The notes under the pieces: model-generated
Database searches by the model: none
Seen by the model: the letters and a program-made list of their open reading frames with translations, nothing else
Told to the model about the DNA's origin: nothing
In this document: piece by piece, positions 44,290 through 55,701 of the stretch
Position numbering within the stretch: position 1 is the stretch's first letter
How the letters are laid out: each line of letters begins with the position of its first letter
Assembly (NCBI GenBank): GCA_030704615.1
Contig: CM060732.1
Coordinates: 50,759,053-50,823,052 of the forward strand
Length of the DNA: 64,000 bases
Origin: Takakia lepidozioides
Taxonomy: Eukaryota > Streptophyta > Takakiopsida > Takakiales > Takakiaceae
Direction of reading: 5' to 3'
Position numbers and translations under genes: made by a program

Positions 44290-46160
44290 GTGCTAATTAA
44301 CTCACATTTTAAGTGCTTAATAAGTTTTGATAATTTTTGTAATTTTTACCTAATTGCTTGGGAATAATTTGGCAAAAGCGCCTAATTACTCGAATCTCAA
44401 GCAAAATATTTTAAAACCTTTTGTCATATTCCTTGTATAAGAAAAACAAATCATTGAAAAATCAATATGCGATCGGAACTATCATTACTCCTACAAATCT
44501 TTGTCTATGTCCAAGAGCTCCAATGCATGTTGATGGGTTTTTTCAAATTTTCAGAAGTATTATTCCAAATTCTCATAATCTTTAGTACAAATGTCAAGTG
44601 CATGTCCAATTTCACATGAGACCAAATTCTATTGCATAGGCTGCTTTGTTTTGTGAGGGTTGACAAAGCCCTCCATAACAAGCACCTTCGGAAGCTTCCC
44701 TCCAAAGTAGGCCATCCCAGAAACCATGATTTCAGAAATTCCTATAGTGAAGGACTGACTTACATTACTACTTACATTGTCCATACTACCAAATTTTTCA
44801 GTAGGATTCCACTTACATTACCCCATGCTACCAAAAATTTCAGTAGGATTCCAAGGAGGTACGGCGTCTTCGGAGGAAGATGTGGCGGCTGCATAAATTG
44901 CAGTATTTGCAGGTAGAGTTGTTATTATTGCGGACTACACCTTCCGCCGTTTTTCTTTTCTCCATTGGGCTATGAATGGAATCAGATAAGTCTGGGGTGG
45001 CCCAATCAGGGTTCTCCAACCAATGGTTCTCTAAACCCTCAACATTGAAAAAAATCCACAATTCGCATGCATGCTCCAAAAGTGCATGTAATAGATTGGG
45101 ACAGGCCTGCCACCTCATTAACTATAATTATGCATAAGGCACAAATGAAAACAAGCGGCTCATCACATAATGGCTCCTCTTATCGTGAATAGAGAATATA
45201 ATTTATGCATAACTAACAAAAACATTCATAAAAAATATATGCATTTGGATCACCCTGTAAAATTGCATTGTCTTCTATCGTCACTTTTGTATCCCTTGGT
45301 TTTCATCACTAATGGTACAACCATTGAGGTATTATTTGAAGACGGGTTTCCATCATTAAGATCAATTATACCCCCCAAGTTTGCGTGTGCCCTGTCCATT
45401 AGAGGGTGGTCCAATAACCGTCATGTAAGGGGGGAAAAGAATAAGGGGCCAGGTTTTAAAGGGGGTGTGGGGATTAGAGAGTGGTCCAGGAATTAACTAG
45501 GGCCCACAGGGAACGGGAAAAGCATGTATTAAGGATAACTAGAAGAGGGCCTAGAAAACTGCGCACCCTATGCCAGGGACATTAATACATGGATTGTGTG
45601 GCGTGAGACCCAGCAACACTACGCTTGGAGCAGTGTACGTGGCGGAGACAACCTTCTAGAAGGGTCCCACCGCTGAGGGCTAGGCTGGCTTCTAGAAGGT
45701 CCCACCGCCCTCAGAGGGTATACCTGGTGGGCTCTGCACATGCAAGGCCACAAAAAAAATTCAAGCATGAACCATAGATGTATCAATTAATATGGACAGT
45801 GAGCTAAATAAGGGGCAATATGAAGACGGGAGAAGAAGATTGGTTTCGGACTCATGTGGAGTTTCCTTCCTCCTACTTAGGCTTCTTCCATAAGGAGGAG
45901 GCAATAAAACACCCAATTGTTTCCCAAAAAAAACTTGGTGGAAAGGTCTAGAAAATAGCCTATATCAAAGTTTTTTTTTGTATGAGATAATTATATTTAT
46001 TTGACATAAAATAATCTTCTAATATAAATATATGAACAATGAATAGTTTATATATTAGTCACTAGTCGTATATATTGGTCATTAATCATGATAAATTGCA
46101 AAAACAAAACTATGGAAAAACACCCTAAATATATGTACAACCTAAGGGTTCATGGGGAAT
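44290..46160. other. Non-coding stretch, minor local repeat only
   Basis: No gene was recognised. At about 45648-45715 the phrase CTTCTAGAAGG-TCCCACCGC occurs twice, each around a CTTCTAGAAG palindrome. Nothing else stands out. Confidence 0.45.
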
Positions 46161-46164
46161 TACA

Positions 46165-46365
46165 CAGATTGCATATTTTGGATCTCTATTTGGATAACAT
46201 GTTTGCTATGGTGCAAACAACTCCGATCAATATTAGAAATTTTTTACATTGTACACTATTATAATGCACGACTATTGGGAAATTGTTACACAAGTTGTAC
46301 ATTTTGGATATTCTATGTTGGATAACATGTGTGTCATGGTGCAAACAAATCCAATCTATATTGGT
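46165..46365. repeat. Diverged direct repeat, period about 124 bp
   Basis: CATATTTTGGAT-TCTAT-TTGGATAACATGT followed by ATGGTGCAAACAA-TCC (about 46171-46230) returns as ACATTTTGGATATTCTATGT followed by TGGATAACATGTGTGTCATG and GTGCAAACAAATCC (about 46297-46352). Confidence 0.7.
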
Positions 46366-46369
46366 AGAA

Positions 46370-48029
46370 ACCACGACTTACTAACGTATCTTCTAATCCT
46401 CCTTTCACAATTCGAGAAAGTAAATAAAAATTTGAATGACCATTTTTGCTCCACAAAATGGGTCGAGATTCTATAATTCTTAGAAGAGTTTTAAGTGGTG
46501 TCTCCATCAATGATTATGTAATCAAGTTGTTCTCATTGAGAAGGTTAGGTAGTAAGGCGAGGAATGTGTGTTCTGGAAGCAATCAATCAACATATTCCTC
46601 ATGGCGGCAAATAGATTCGTAGAGAAATGCCAATTTTATCTAGGGCTAGTGAAAGAGTCGATCAAGAGCAGTTCAAGTTGAGGAGCTACCTATGAGGTCA
46701 AGACTCAATAATGGGACGTCTATTAGAGTTACGAGATCGGTAATGGGGGAGAGGTTATTGAAATGACCTTCATCCTCATAGCTGCTTCATGTTGTGCGTT
46801 TGAGTTCAGAAAGCATTTAAGAGATAAGACTCAAGAATATCTTTGAGGCGGGGTCTCTCTAGAAGTTTTAGAGAGACGTTATTGGAGTGATCATGTCATA
46901 CTCTCTCAAAATCGATGATTCACCGTTGCTATTTGTAAAACCCTCCTCAATTAAACCCTCGACATGATAATAAATCCAATTTAACTGTTTGGCAAGAGAA
47001 GTAGATGAGAAATTAAAACTTAACTCCAATGGAGACCAAAGTTATATAACTAAATATCACTTTATCTTTTGGCACTTGCCCCGTTTGGAGATGGACCCTA
47101 AATATCAATAGGACAGTTGGCCAAGTTCCATGGGCATTTCCAATCCAAGTGAGTTATCCCCAATTTCAAAGAACTATTGTTGGTTTAAATAGAAGAGAGG
47201 AAGACTCTTGCTGAAGCATATAAAACTTATGGCGTCACTTCACCCTGAACGACCTCTGTGTTTCGGTTGTAACTAGGATATTGTAACACGTTAAACACGG
47301 AGGGAGCTCTCGCTCGTGCAAGCTCAACTCGGGAGGAAGAGATGAGCCGCATGACTGACGAGCGTGAGGATAAGATGTAGCAATTTCAAGTATTATGTAT
47401 TAGATAAAAGGTAACTAGATATATTCTTGTTAGTTTTACAATAAAATAAAAATCACTTAACAAGCTAACAAGGCTATCGCCAACAATGTGTAATTAGTAT
47501 TTCATGTCCTTATGCACCCTATACGCATATTTACAAACTACTTAGTACGTATGTTGGGACTTTATATTTACACATGGATTTACATATCTAGGTACTGTAA
47601 TGCACATACATGCATTGAACTTAAGGGCCATGCTGTCTATTGGGCAGGGTTTCCTTGCAAATCATGATATCTTCCAAAAAATGTAGACAATGCATACTGG
47701 AAGGAAGGCATGGACACAAATAAATAAATACAGGGTGGATGTGCTTGCCAATTGTTTAAAGTATGACAAGGGAGGGCATCACAAATTTGTTCTCACATTT
47801 ATCCATTTAATTGAATATCAAATTTTATGGATTGCCAACTGTAAGACAAAAAAACCCATATAGAAAAGAATTGAAATTCCACTAGGCCAAGCAAAATGTG
47901 ACAGCTGGATGCTAAAAGTGAGCATTATTAGGATGCTTTACCATATATGGGTTTTGGACTTCAAGCTATTTGCAATGTTATTGGATTGTGTACTTTTGCC
48001 CTATACCTCTTTATGAATGTTGACTTGGG
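46370..48029. other. Non-coding stretch, nothing recognised
   Basis: AT-rich intergenic DNA with no recognised coding, RNA or repeat feature up to the hAT element's target duplication. Confidence 0.45.
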
Positions 48030-48037
48030 GTTCGGAG

Positions 48038-49153
48038 CAGTGTTGTGCGGGTATATTGATTTCAATATACCCTTAGGGTATAAGTAAATTATTTTTGTCA
48101 AATCATTTACCCTCCGGGTATGGATAAATTAACTTTTCAGATTTCTATATAACCCCCGGGTATGGATATATATGCCAAAATATACCCTGAGGGTATGAAT
48201 AGTTTCCGGGTATGGATAGTTATTTCAATTAATATATAATTTAACATTTTAAAGAATATACGTTTTTTTTTTGTTTTGTTTTTGGGTTCTTCAATATGTA
48301 CAAAACACAAAAAATACAATCTATGGTAAAAGAGAAAATTGATAAGATATTGCATAATATTTTGGTGTTAACTTCCAATGCAAGACGGAGGACTCATGGA
48401 GGTTTGAGATTCAAAAAAAGGCGGCCTACGGGCATCTAAGGGTTTAAATTTTTCCCTTCAATAATTTTTAATAAAGTTCTCAAGGGCTACCTCCCCTTTC
48501 CAAAAAGAAAAAGAAAAAGAAAGGCACATCGGCTGGTAGCTAGTGAGCTGGTAAGTGCACAGTGTGTGTCGCTCTGGTGGTTCGGGGTTCGAACCCACTG
48601 CCGTGCCCCCGTGTGTGGGATTATGGGATTATTCACGACGGTATGTCTGGGCGTTGACTGACTGTCCTGTAGGTCTCATGGCCCATAAATGAAAGGGGGT
48701 TAATCTTTCCCCTCCTCAAGGGCCTGAATTGTGGGCTGTCATGTTTCCTTTAATATATATATATGCGAGATCTGAAGAGGTATTGTTTGGGTTATATGAC
48801 ATTTTAGGAATGATATATATGTAGCATTTGTTTTAGCTGTGATTGGAGCTTTCTTATAGCTCAAGGCTCCCTAACAACACAACAAAAAGAGAAAAGACCT
48901 AGCACATAAAGGCTATGAAGGCACATTTATATACCCTGATTAGATATACCCTTCAATTTAGCATATACCCTTCAGAAAAGTAGGGTATGATGCAGGGTAA
49001 ATATAAGGATAAGGGTATATCATAAAAATATACCCTGATATAAGGGTATACATCTGGGTACCTAAACTTGCCACACCAGGGTATATACATATCAATATAC
49101 CCTGATATACCCGCCGGGTATATCAGGGTAATTCATATACCCGCCCAACACCG
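48038..49153. mobile_element. Complete hAT-like element (word GGGTATA), with nested SINE
   Basis: The left end is CAGTGTTGTGCGGGTATAT; the right end read inward is CGGTGTTGGGCGGGTATAT. Perfect 8-bp target duplications GTTCGGAG lie at 48030-48037 and 49154-49161. An 8-bp duplication with CA(G)-type ends is diagnostic of the hAT superfamily. Both flanks of the interior are packed with GGGTATA and its complement TATACCC. No transposase is encoded, so it is non-autonomous. A SINE (48531-48757) sits inside it, so the hAT insertion is probably older. Confidence 0.88.
48531..48757 (+). repeat. tRNA-derived SINE, near-complete copy
   Basis: The head has TAGTGAGCTGGTAAGTGCAC and a perfect pol III box B, GGTTCGAACCC, at 48586-48596. 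The tail (CCTGTAGGTCTCATGGCCCA to the pyrimidine-rich TTTCCTTTA) is shared with copies at 34.1 and 49.7 kb. It ends in a short TA-repeat rather than poly-A. The copy lies inside the hAT-like element. Confidence 0.75.
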
Positions 49154-49496
49154 GTTCGGAGCTCTTCCAACATTTCAATATAGAATTAATGTTTCTTCAC
49201 ACATAATGTATGAAGAATGGAATATCCTAGTATCATCCCATTGGTATCTCCAGCACAGTCCCTGGCCTTATGGCATGAAGGGTTTAAGTTAAGGAAAGTG
49301 GAAAAAACGTGGATACTAATGCACCAGCCCATACTCGTGTTTTGGTGAGCAAAGGAAGTAGTCTTAGGATTGACTCTCTAATAGATCAGGCCACGAACCG
49401 TGAGAGGTCCATTGTTAACATGACGTATGGTTACCTTACGCATGTGAAATCTTTTAGACCAATAACTATTTTGACAAGCTACCACGTGGTTTATAT

Positions 49497-49830
49497 CAGC
49501 GTTGGCCAGGTATTATATTTTGTAATACCAGCCGGGTCCTAGTATTGGAAAAACTTAATTTTCAATACCAGCCGGTTCCATAGTATTGGAATATTCACTT
49601 AATTCTAATATCTGTGGGGTCTCAATTGTAGTCTGATTTTTTATTTCTGGAGGGCCAATAGGACAGTTTTTTTTTTCTTTTTTCTTTTTTAATAAAGGAA
49701 ACCTGGGAGCAACATCCCACAATTCAGGCCCTTGAGGAGGGGGAAAAATTAACCCCCTTTCATTTATGGGCCATGGAGACCTACAATACGATCAACGTCG
49801 GGTATTCCAATCGTAATAACAGCTGGTTAT
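49497..49830. mobile_element. Possible decayed hAT-like element (word AATACCAGCCGG)
   Basis: CAGCGTTGGCCAGGTATT resembles the CAGTGTTG ends nearby and is followed by GTAATACCAGCCGG, GTATTGGAA and CAATACCAGCCGG phrases. The stretch contains a minus-strand SINE tail. No right end or target duplication was found, so this is tentative. Confidence 0.35.
49695..49793 (-). repeat. SINE tail, copy 3
   Basis: The plus strand reads AAAGGAAACCTGGGAGCAAC, CACAATTCAGGCCCTTGAGG and CATTTATGGGCCATGGAGAC, the reverse complement of the SINE tail at 34.1 and 48.7 kb. The head is missing. Confidence 0.8.
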
Positions 49831-49914
49831 AAACCCGGATATAATTTATTAAAAATAAAAATAAAATAACAACCAAATCCTTAATATGGCTTTAATTTAG
49901 AAGCATACTTGATT

Positions 49915-50289
49915 TCATAAAGTAAGTATTCTGTTGCAAAATTCAGATTTTGCATTACATAATAACATTGCGGATATTAGTACGCAAAGTGAAGCGAGCT
50001 TTGTCAAAAGAAAATGATTGCAAACGTCATTGTCAAACATGCCGGTATCTGCAATGAGGTCCTCATCTTCATCAATTGTATTGTCTTCCGACAAAAACAA
50101 ATCCTTGATCCCTTGCTCAACCACCTTGCAATCCGTCCGCACGTCATCCGGCCCATTATTTAAAATTAGCACTACTTTGTCGAGGTTGTCAACGCCAAGT
50201 CGACATTCCCCTACGACATGTGCTAAAAAAATGAAAATAAGTGGCGGGCCCTTTGGGCTGGAGATGCCTTGACCCCAACCCAACTTCAT
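49915..50289 (-). other. Unrecognised open frame
   Basis: A 124-codon minus-strand ORF contains LDKVVLILNNGPDDVRTDCK and an acidic stretch, SEDNTIDEDEDLIADTGMFD. No family was recognised. It has no homologue in the window and could be a transposon protein fragment or chance. Confidence 0.2.
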
Positions 50290-51479
50290 ATCTATACCAT
50301 GTGTATACTATAGAGGGCGCTAAATTCCATGCCGGAATCATTGAACACATGCAGGTCGTCAAGTTCGGCAGGCTTAATGACAATATTAATTTTTTCATCT
50401 AAGCTTCATCCGATTATTCTGGAATTCGGCACCCAGGTACTTTTCATTAAATTTCATTAATAAGTAGTTAGTACTAGCATTCACTACTATAATGTTTTTG
50501 CATTCCGGCAATGGCCATTTTTATTTTTTCTTTCCAAAGTTCACTTTAAAAAATGAAAAATATTAAATTTTAAGGGCAAAAAAATAGGAAGTTAAGGGTT
50601 AATAAAATTGAATACGATTGCGATGCAGTGAAAATATATACAATATAAATAATTAAATATTTTTTGGTTTATACTTTATAACCAAGGGAGGTACATTCAT
50701 TGTAGTTTTTCAGTGGGGAAGATATAATATGGATTTACCATTTATGGACAGATTGACGTGTCTTTTTTAGAGAGGAGCCAACAAATGGCTTGTGGCTCCG
50801 CCTTGTGCATAGTGAAATCCATTTTCATCTATAATAAACTTGAAAAATCATCCATTTATTTTTCATCAGTTGTTCAATTACCTAGATATTACTTAAAGGA
50901 GGCATTACCTAGAGAAGGAACATCATGGAAATAAGAGGGAGTGACATATAGGGAAGGCACAATAGGGGCTTAGCGATTGACAGCGATGTGTAGTCTCCTC
51001 TTTCGAATAAAGAGGAGCCAACAAACAAACAACTCCCCTTGCTTCATATATTGATGTTATATAAAAGCCTGGAAGCTTAGGCTCAAGATTTTGGTGATCA
51101 AGGAAATGTACTTGGATGAGCGGTGTATACTGGATGTGAAGATGATGATGCCCATGCATGCAGTGTGATTGGTTTTCCAGCAGAAAGATCCCTCTGTTCT
51201 AGATTTGCGTGCTCTTACTTCCCTTTAAGCGCCCAAGTCCCACATGAGGAAGAGGGACCTAAACCCTAAACCCTGGGCAGAGAGATTAGCCGACGGAACA
51301 AGTGTCACCACAAACCCCCTTTTTTTTTTAAATAAATTTTTATAAAGATGGGAACAAACCTTTTAAACTCACTCCAAGATTCCCTGTAACTAAACAAACA
51401 TCCAACTTCATTTTAATATATCGATTCCGATTCCGATTCCGATTTCTTCACACGTAGGAGACCCACAAGTTGTGGTTGT
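50290..51479. other. Non-coding stretch, nothing firm
   Basis: AT-rich. A short telomere-like CCTAAACCCTAAACCCT occurs at about 51260. No gene was recognised. Confidence 0.4.
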
Positions 51480-51605
51480 GGACTTAGATGACACAGGAAT
51501 ATTGGGCCGACGCCACAAGCTACCCAAGTAACTTATTAACACATCTCACCGATAGAGCACTGAGTGCCACCCAGATGATTCTGGGTTCAAATCTTGCTAC
51601 CTTGT
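51480..51605 (+). repeat. tRNA-like SINE fragment
   Basis: GGACTTAGATGACACAGG and TTGGGCCGAC match the repeats at 10.6 and 11.05 kb. About 50 bases later a tRNA-like stretch has box A-like CGATAGAGCACTGAG and box B GGTTCAAATC (51584-51593). It is not a folded tRNA gene. Confidence 0.5.
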
Positions 51606-51696
51606 CAGGAGCGGTATAATCTTCTCTTCTCTCCTTGGGCGGTGTCCTTGAACCTGCTAGATGGGTGGCGAGGTTACTATGAAAGAGGGTATGATC

Positions 51697-51890
51697 CAGT
51701 GTTGTGCGAGTCCGGGTTTTGAAGCCGGGTACCCGGCGGGTTAGGATCCGGGTTACCCGAACCCGTGCTATCACAAAAATTCCGGACCCTGAACCGGACC
51801 CGGACCCGCCTGCTGGGTCCAGGACCCGTTAAACCGGCTAACCGCGGGCCAATGTAGCGGGTGAGGGTCCGGGTCTTAATTTTAGATGGG
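51697..51890 (+). mobile_element. hAT-like element left end (word GGGTCCGG)
   Basis: It begins CAGTGTTGTGCGAGTCCGGG and continues with CCGGGTACCCGGCGGGTT, GGACCCGGACCCG and GTGAGGGTCCGGGTC. It is like the fragment at 24017. No right-hand CAACACTG was found, so it is truncated or degraded. Confidence 0.55.
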
Positions 51891-52400
51891 GCATGCGGGG
51901 TCCACCTTTTGTCATACGTGTGGAACGAACAGGCCAGGCAATCACTTGTCAACCATGGATAACTTAGAGAAAATGTCAGAGAGAAGACTCTGACCGAAGC
52001 CGCATCATTTGTCAACGATGGGATAGAGAAAAATGGGTCACCATTTGATCTTGGATGAGGACGATGATGTATTATGCGAGAGAGTCAACTCCAATCTAAG
52101 TCAGACCTTACTGCTCCTGTCTGGATGGGCTCTATGATGTATTGTGCTTGTCAATATACCCCTATTGGGATCGAGAGAAAATGGGCCACATTTGTATTTT
52201 GGGCGAGTGATGCCTACGTAAGATATCACAAGTCAACCATGGGATCGTGGATTGTGGGCCAGGCACGTTTTGATCTTCTTCTGTCGCCAAAGCAAACTTG
52301 CCATGTCGGTGCCAGGACGAATAGCAGTGAAGGCAATGTTCGGTCTTCGATTTCCGTATATTCTCTTCCCTCTTGCCAGAGTTCATCTTCTCACACTGGG
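51891..52400. other. Non-coding flank upstream of dirigent gene 2
   Basis: No recognised feature; probably distal promoter of the dirigent gene or older repeat DNA. Confidence 0.35.
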
Positions 52401-52408
52401 TATAAGTA
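52401..52408 (+). promoter_or_regulatory. Candidate TATA box of dirigent gene 2
   Basis: TATAAGTA lies about 245 bases before the ATG, similar to the spacing at dirigent gene 1. This implies a 5' leader of roughly 215 bases. It is only a motif match. Confidence 0.35.
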
Positions 52409-52649
52409 GGCAGTGTACGCATACACACAACTTGTAGATTGGCCACGATCGGCTGTTGGGAGACACAAATCCTCCACTGGAATCAACCGACTGCCTTAGA
52501 ATTGAGGAAATTCCGTTGGGGCATAGCAGGAAGAGGTACAATTTGCATCTCAAGTGTCGCTCTTCAAGTGCCTAGGGAACACCTGGTCATCTGCCACTCT
52601 TGGTCTCCTATACTGCAGAGTATAAGATCTTGAGCAGCCTTGAGCGATC

Positions 52650-53186
52650 ATGGAGACCAAGTACGTCTGCATTGCCCTTGCGTGCTTCGTGCTGTTCGCA
52701 TCACTTCATGCAGTCCAGTCAGTTCAAGCTGGGTATCCGAGAAAGGCTGAGGTTATAAAGTACTACATACATGATGATCTATTGCAGGCTGCTAATAACA
52801 CAGCAGTAATTGTGGCCGGGCCTGGTGGGAATACCACCACGCTGCAACAGGGCAGCCTTATTATTGTCAACGATCTCATCACTGAGGAGCCCAGTCCCAA
52901 CTCCAGAAAGTTGGGGAATGCCAAGGGCCAGTACTCGGTCACTGAATTCTTTCCCAACCCTCATCTACATCAGCTGTGGACTACTGTTTTCACGGACAAG
53001 TACAACGGAACGATTGCATATGCAGGTGACGATGAGATTTTGCTGCCGAGAAGGGAAGTCGCTGTCGTCGGTGGAACTGGGCAATTCAGATTGGCGCAGG
53101 GATATGCATTCATTGAGACGTATAAAGAAACGGACGTATATTCTTTCATCCTCACTGTTGAAACCCATCTTTTATATCCCCTATAA
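52650..53186 (+). CDS. Dirigent-like protein 2
   Basis: This is an intronless 178-residue ORF. The signal peptide covers about residues 1-25 (METKYVCIALACFVLFASLH). One dirigent domain follows: VIKYYIHDDLLQAANNTAVI, VAGPGGNTTTLQQGSLIIVN, DLITEEPS, LGNAKGQY, FTDKYNGTIAYAGDD and REVAVVGGTGQFRLAQGYA. Length and motif order are normal. It is clearly paralogous to the ORFs at 9.3 and 60.8 kb; its METK start supports the start chosen for gene 3. Sequons NNTA, NTTT and NGTI are present. The predicted role is a secreted dirigent of phenoxy-radical coupling, substrate unknown. A decayed copy lies 450 bases downstream in the same orientation. Confidence 0.92.
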   Translation: METKYVCIALACFVLFASLHAVQSVQAGYPRKAEVIKYYIHDDLLQAANNTAVIVAGPGGNTTTLQQGSLIIVNDLITEEPSPNSRKLGNAKGQYSVTEFFPNPHLHQLWTTVFTDKYNGTIAYAGDDEILLPRREVAVVGGTGQFRLAQGYAFIETYKETDVYSFILTVETHLLYPL

Positions 53187-53639
53187 GCGTTGTGCTGACT
53201 CGTCGTATTATATCCTTCTCAAATAGTGCATAAAAATTTGTCGTTCTTCCCTGCAGAACTGTGGATAAGTAGGCGCTTTGAATAGGACTGATCAAATGAT
53301 CTCCTTCCAGTCGAGGGTAGGTTGCCTTTGTTCCCTCTGACAGCGAAGGGAGCTCAGGAATATAGATCTACCATGATTTTCGTAAAGCGGGGTGTACGCC
53401 ATGAAGTTCATCAACTCATAGCAACGTGTTGCAAACGCCCCATTTTGTAACTCAAGGCCAGCTTTCTCAAGCACTCTGTCTCTCCCTCTCTAGTCGTCTC
53501 TGAAGTTGTCTTTTTGCTCTTCTAAGCTATCCCATGAGCTTTAAGGGCCCCTGCGGAAATCATAATAATGTTTCATTCTTTCTGTGCACTCTGCCAATCT
53601 CGCTCGCAAATTTCTCATGCTACCGTCGCGGATGAACAT
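53187..53639. other. Spacer between dirigent gene 2 and pseudogene
   Basis: No recognised feature; it contains the 3' flank of dirigent gene 2. Confidence 0.4.
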
Positions 53640-53905
53640 CAACCGGATGTTTGTATGAACTGATCTCCCTGAAAATGCGCAAGTCCAGTACTCGAACGCT
53701 GTTTTCTTCCACCCTAGTTACGTCAGTTGTTCACTGCTGTTTTCGCGGAAATAGCGGGTCTGGATCTGTGGGTGGAACCACCCAATTCAGATTGGCAGAC
53801 CCGTGGATACCAGTGGAGAGAGAGACATACAATCAGACATACATGGATATTTCCCTTCAGTGTTGAAACCCACCTCTTCTATCCGACTATGCCCGTCGTT
53901 TAGAC
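53640..53905 (+). pseudogene. Dirigent pseudogene
   Basis: Translated pieces in shifting frames match the dirigent C-terminal half: QYSNAVFFHP, an LFTAVFAE-like piece, GGTTQFRLAD, ETYNQTYMD and ETHLFYP followed by YARRL. The C-terminus is closest to dirigent gene 3, which ends SSARRL. A deletion removes part of the middle, and several frame changes are present. It probably arose by tandem duplication. Confidence 0.75.
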
Positions 53906-54221
53906 ACCGTCTCTGCAGCGCAATTACTAGATACATCTAGAGCTCTAAAAAGCAATTTACTTTCGACTAGACAGGTGTGGAAACTCTCAGCTGTTCATTT
54001 TCAACACCAGAGGGGTGGGTACATATATAGTGTTTGTCACGATAGAGCAGGACCACATGGGCCTTACTAACTATAATGAAGCTACAATTACTAAAGCAAA
54101 CGCTGGCCAGCCACTATCTAGAATCCTGGAACCGTGCATTCACTAATGCTTGATCTATCGGCATCACTACATGGGTGTGTTAATTCCAACACCTAAAGTG
54201 ATCTAAATAGCTGCATAGTAA
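53906..54221. other. Non-coding spacer
   Basis: Nothing recognised between the dirigent pseudogene and the TTAGGCA element. Confidence 0.4.
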
Positions 54222-55701
54222 TACCGTACTGACCTAACTTATTAGGCACTTCCTCACCTAATAATTAATAAAATGGAATATTATTAGGCAGATTCGTTTT
54301 TATTATTTAGGCACCTCACCTAGGTAATTTCCAAACATTAGGCATGTATTACAGTCTACCCTGGATAATAATGAACAATTGTTTTTGCCCTCCCTCAAAA
54401 ACTATTGTTGAGGTAATTTTCAAAAAGAAAATAATGGTCATGAAAATAGATATTATCTCAATAATTATTTTTGACCTCCCTCAGAAGCTATTGTTGAGTT
54501 AAATTTCTTTTTGAAAAACATAATATTTGATATGTGATAAAAAGAATGGCTGCAGTGAAGGCTGTATGTACCAGTGTTGGAATGGTATACCTGGTTTAAC
54601 CTAGGTATGGAATACAGGTATGAATATATATATTGAAGAACATACCTGTCGGGTATGAAAGAACCAAGTGTACCCATGTGATACACGTACTGGGGGAGTA
54701 TGGCTTTAGGATTCCCCGCACACATACCATACCAGTCTGGGTATATGGAGGAATAGCATGGTCTCGATACCAGTATTGCGGTGAGTTCATGGCGAACAGA
54801 GGTAGGTATGAGTATATGTTAGTGCAGCTAGTTATACCCTGTACTACAATTTGGTTAATTCAAGGCTCCATGTTGCAATTCAGACTTCATTTGCTGTTTC
54901 ATGCTACTTTGGGTTACCTTTGCCTAGTGTTTCACGGCTTGGATTAAATTAGCTATGTGCTAAATGACATTTATTTCTATGTATGGTGAGCTGTAGAAAT
55001 ACCATACCAGTGCTCATACCCCCCCAGTATCACTACAGAGAAAGGGCAATACCAGTACCATACTCATATACAGCCCAAAGTACAACTACTCATACCAGAT
55101 TCATACCCAAGTTGCTCATACCTGTATAAATACCTATACCAGCCTGGTATGAAAAAGGGGTGGGACCCTTCATACCAGGACCAGTCTGGTATTAAAAAAT
55201 GGACATTCCAGTCCAACACTGGTATGTACTAAACCCTAAACCTTTCCAAATGTTTTTTTTGTTGTTTTACCCTTTTTTTTTTTTTTTTCTACACCTAAAC
55301 ATCTGGCACAACCCTAATTCTCTTGTCATTGAGAGCATGAGCTGATGTCTTGCAAACATGCATATCAGGATGATCATGTTCCTGACCTTAACATTCTCTC
55401 AGATAGAAGATTCACATGATAGGTGATGAGACTTATGAAGATGTAGTTGCATCAATGCAGGGCCTTTGTATGTTGTGGACATGAAATTATAAATTGCAGG
55501 CATTTTTGCCTTTTTTGGATTTTAAATAATACAATTTAGGCATTTTTTGGACATTTTGGTGTTTTTCACAATTTTTGAGCAATTAGGCACTTCTTAGGAA
55601 AATTTTCCAAGTTTTAGGCACATTTTCCAAAAATGTTCTAAATTTAATTAGGCACTTGATTTTGAATTAATTATTGCCTAATAAGCTAGGTCAGTACGGT
55701 A
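54222..55701. mobile_element. DNA transposon-like element with TTAGGCA words, host of a nested hAT
   Basis: The ends are long inverted repeats: TACCGTACTGACCTAACTTA on the left and, read inward from the right, TACCGTACTGACCTAGCTTA, both continuing TTAGGCA. The word TTAGGCA or TGCCTAA recurs near both ends. The right end can be read as CACTACCG, suggestive of a CACTA element, but the left end does not start CACTA and no clear target duplication was found, so the superfamily is open. The hAT-like element at 54572-55221 is inserted inside. No transposase is encoded. Confidence 0.7.
54572..55221. mobile_element. Complete hAT-like element (word GGTATG), 650 bp
   Basis: The left end is CAGTGTTGGAATGGTATACC; the right end read inward is CAGTGTTGGACTGGAATG. 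Perfect 8-bp duplications GTATGTAC flank it at 54564-54571 and 55222-55229. The interior on both sides is full of GGTATG, CATACC and ACCAG phrases. There is no coding capacity. It shares the CAGTGTTG terminus with the elements at 24.0, 48.0 and 51.7 kb but has a different interior word. Confidence 0.9.

Noticed and set aside
45170-45496. 108-codon ORF
   Set aside because: No recognisable motifs, no homologue in the window, and AT-rich context; likely chance.
54222-55701. Firm assignment of the TTAGGCA element to CACTA
   Set aside because: Only the right end can be read as CACTA; the left end and a 3-bp duplication do not agree.
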